Of a stretch of 7,130 nt of DNA, positions 5,713-7,130 are shown in pieces. Under the pieces are notes generated by a model. It did no database searches and had not been told where the DNA came from. It was given only the letters and a program-made list of their open reading frames with translations. The DNA is from Actinomycetota bacterium (GTDB lineage Bacteria; Actinomycetota; Thermoleophilia; UBA2241). The stretch lies in contig PLTW01000208.1 in assembly GCA_003164655.1 (NCBI GenBank), positions 6,304-13,433 of the forward strand, given 5' to 3'. Every line of letters starts with the position of its first letter. Position 1 is the stretch's first letter. Both the position numbers and the translations under genes were made by a program.

Positions 5713-5730
5713 ATAGTATGTAAGTACTGT
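5713..5730. promoter_or_regulatory. Operator-like inverted repeat in the divergent VOC/SDR region
   Basis: ATAGTA (5713-5718) and TACTGT (5725-5730) form an imperfect inverted repeat (five of six pairs) around a six-base centre. They lie in the most AT-rich stretch of the window, about 5697-5770. TAGTAT at 5714-5719 resembles a -10 element, and TTGAAC at 5738-5743 a -35 element, but I cannot pair them confidently. The size and position suit a dimeric repressor such as a TetR-type protein controlling both genes. No regulator gene is present in the window. Confidence 0.3.
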
Positions 5731-5795
5731 TGCTGATTTGAACCTGGATCGAGGAGTGAGTCTGAATCTCATTGGGCGAAGGAAGGGAGAGACCC

Positions 5796-6551
5796 ATGTC
5801 GTCATTGCAAGGTCAGGTTGCCATTGTTACCGGAGGCAGCCGCGGAATCGGAGGAGCGTGTTCAAGGCTCCTGGCATCACGAGGAGTCCGAGTTGTCATG
5901 ACTTATCTCGATCAGGCGGACCGCGCCGAAAGACTGGTGACCGAAATTCACGAGTCTGGGGGCGACGCACTGGCGGTCCAGTCCGATATCAGGGACTCCG
6001 AACAGATCCGGCAGCTATTCGAGCAGACCGTAGCGACTTACCAGCGCGTTGATATCGTTGTGAGCAACGCCCCGGTAGGGTATGTCGGAAAGTCCTTTCG
6101 CGACATGAGTTGGGAAGAATATCGCGCTGTCGTAGATGGGGAACTCAGGGCCGCTTTTGAGGTAACCAAGGCCGCTGTGGCTGCAATGACAGCTCAGCGG
6201 CACGGACGCCTCATCTACCTTTCCAGCGGTCTTGCCAAGCACCACCCCATACCGGGAAAGCTGGCATCGGCAACGGCAAAGGCGTCGTTGTCAACTTTTG
6301 TCCGATATATCGCCGAGGAACTGGGGTCAAGCGGAATCACAGCCAACGCTGTCGCTCCCGGACTGGTGGAAACGGAGCTGAATCAGGATATGCCGGAGGA
6401 GGAAAAGGCTCAGATCGCCGCGATGACGCCGCTTCGGCGGATCGCTGGACCCGAGGACATCGCCGGGGTCGTGGCCTTTCTCGCCGGTGAAGACGGCGGC
6501 TTTCTGACGGGCATCACCATTCCCGTGAACGGCGGGCTGGCGATGGACTGA
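5796..6551 (+). CDS. SDR-family protein lacking the catalytic Tyr
   Basis: This is a 251-residue classical short-chain dehydrogenase/reductase with a FabG-like architecture. The Rossmann cofactor motif TGGSRGIG is at residues 12-19, an acidic D64 follows the fourth strand, and SNAPVG (90-95) replaces the usual NNAG. YLSSG (141-145) supplies the catalytic Ser. The expected Tyr-x3-Lys reads Ser158-A-T-A-Lys162, so Lys is kept but Tyr is lost. The position usually held by the tetrad Asn appears to be Glu116. The C-terminal NAVAPGLVETEL and GGFLTGITIPVNGG blocks are typical. NAD(P)(H) binding is expected; ordinary ketoreduction is doubtful. I chose ATG 5796 because GGGAG (5785-5789) precedes it by six bases; the upstream TTG at 5772 does not fit. 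Codon use is visibly richer in A/T than in neighbouring genes, which hints at transfer. Confidence 0.9.
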   Translation: MSSLQGQVAIVTGGSRGIGGACSRLLASRGVRVVMTYLDQADRAERLVTEIHESGGDALAVQSDIRDSEQIRQLFEQTVATYQRVDIVVSNAPVGYVGKSFRDMSWEEYRAVVDGELRAAFEVTKAAVAAMTAQRHGRLIYLSSGLAKHHPIPGKLASATAKASLSTFVRYIAEELGSSGITANAVAPGLVETELNQDMPEEEKAQIAAMTPLRRIAGPEDIAGVVAFLAGEDGGFLTGITIPVNGGLAMD

Positions 6552-6573
6552 ACTCTAAGACGAACAGACTCCA

Positions 6574-6623
6574 TGAACCGCCCGGGTTTCCTGCAGACTC
6601 CAGGCCTTGCGATGATGGAGCCA
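6574..6623 (+). mobile_element. Possible decayed IS3-type insertion-sequence end
   Basis: The stretch TGAACCGCCCGGGTTTCCTG, then CAGACTCCAGG and GATGGAGCCATGG, resembles from memory the terminal inverted repeat and transposase start region of actinobacterial IS3-family elements (TGAACCGCCCCGGGTTT...). No transposase reading frame follows the ATG at 6623, and no matching opposite end is seen. An eight-base direct repeat CAGACTCC occurs at 6565-6572 and 6594-6601. The claim rests on motif memory only. Confidence 0.3.
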
Positions 6624-6765
6624 TGGACAGCAGGAAGCTGGCACGGAGCGGCACGCGGCGGCGCTCAGCGACAGTCATGCCGAGAAAGGGCAAACGCCGG
6701 TCCGCCCATCGCTCAGGTCCGCCGACCGTTTCTCGCCTACCACCACCTGGCGTGTCGCCGCGCGC

Positions 6766-6966
6766 TCAGGCGTCGCCGGGCTCGTCGGGCTCCTCTTCGG
6801 CCTTGGTCTTCCACGACCTGTCGTGGTGCAGCTTCTCATCGGCGGTGTCGTGGCCGTCGATCTTGAGGTGCTTGGCGTCGAGGCCGAAGAAGGTCGTTCC
6901 GGGGCCTCCGGTGATGCCCATCGTCTCCCGCTCCGAGGGCTGCGGCTTGTCGCGGTCGTCGTCCAC
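6766..6966 (-). CDS. Small acidic hypothetical protein
   Basis: This 66-residue, very hydrophilic protein begins MDDDRDKPQPSERETMG. It has a central block TGGPGTTFFGLDAKHLKIDG, then HDTADEKLHHDRSW, and ends in the acidic EEEPDEPGDA. There is no membrane segment or signal peptide. The central GTTFFGLDAKHLKI looks like a genuine conserved core, flanked by disordered charged ends. It starts at GTG 6966 with GGAGGG about three to four bases upstream, which is close but usable. I recognise no family and assign no function. It is isolated, facing the SDR gene from the right. Confidence 0.6.
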   Translation of the reverse strand: MDDDRDKPQPSERETMGITGGPGTTFFGLDAKHLKIDGHDTADEKLHHDRSWKTKAEEEPDEPGDA

Positions 6967-7130
6967 GAGCCCTCCATGTGATCGGCTGCCCTGAACGAGC
7001 AGATTCCTGCTTTCTTGCCAGCATACTCCCCGGGAAGGACGCGGAGCACACGGTCACTCAATCGACCCTCGCCAGTTGTTCGAAGCAGGTCGTCAGGCAG
7101 AGTCTGGGGGGTGGCGGTACCGCGCCTGGC

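Noticed and set aside
5772..5795. TTG start extending the SDR by eight residues
   Set aside because: The ribosome binding site GGGAG at 5785-5789 lies inside that extension and fits ATG 5796; SDRs normally begin shortly before the cofactor motif.

Overview
The window is about 7.1 kb of GC-rich bacterial DNA. DUF2510, a tiny C2H2 zinc-finger fragment, a decayed protein with an SGG-D-FNTA head repeat, frequent GTG starts and high third-position GC all point to Actinomycetota. The head-repeat and small zinc-finger families make Thermoleophilia (Solirubrobacterales/Gaiellales-like) my best guess; this is inference. The overall look is a loose accessory or intergenic-rich stretch: short, unrelated genes on both strands, long non-coding gaps, and several broken genes.

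Layout, left to right. (1) The 3' part of a GNAT acetyltransferase on + (1-471, start outside the window). (2) A 460-bp gap holding a copy of a dispersed repeat (521-587) and the 3' half of a tRNA-Glu(UUC) (685-733). (3) A 105-residue conserved hypothetical on + (935-1252). (4) A 600-bp gap with a frameshifted C2H2 zinc-finger fragment on -, a strong inverted repeat, a 15-bp tandem repeat and repeat copy 2. (5) A two-gene - strand membrane operon joined by a GTGA overlap: a 77-residue protein (2396-2629) and a four-helix protein with a C-terminal DUF2510 domain (1857-2399). (6) A + strand secreted-protein pseudogene (2916-3454) with at least two frame changes and an apparent internal deletion. 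(7) A convergent GT1-type glycosyltransferase on - (3449-4687). (8) A 480-bp gap with repeat copy 3. (9) A VOC/glyoxalase-fold protein on - (5168-5551), divergent from (10) an SDR-family protein on + (5796-6551) that lacks the catalytic Tyr. An AT-rich divergent control region lies between them. (11) A possible decayed insertion-sequence end (6574-6623), then a 66-residue acidic hypothetical on - (6766-6966). The last 164 bases show no gene I can support.

The genes do not form one pathway. The only clear functional units are the coupled membrane pair and the divergent VOC/SDR pair, which may share regulation. No defence system, CRISPR array, phage module or biosynthetic cluster is visible. 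The most useful observations are the tRNA-Glu 3' half, the three-copy intergenic repeat, the zinc-finger and head-repeat pseudogenes, and the SDR with a substituted active site.
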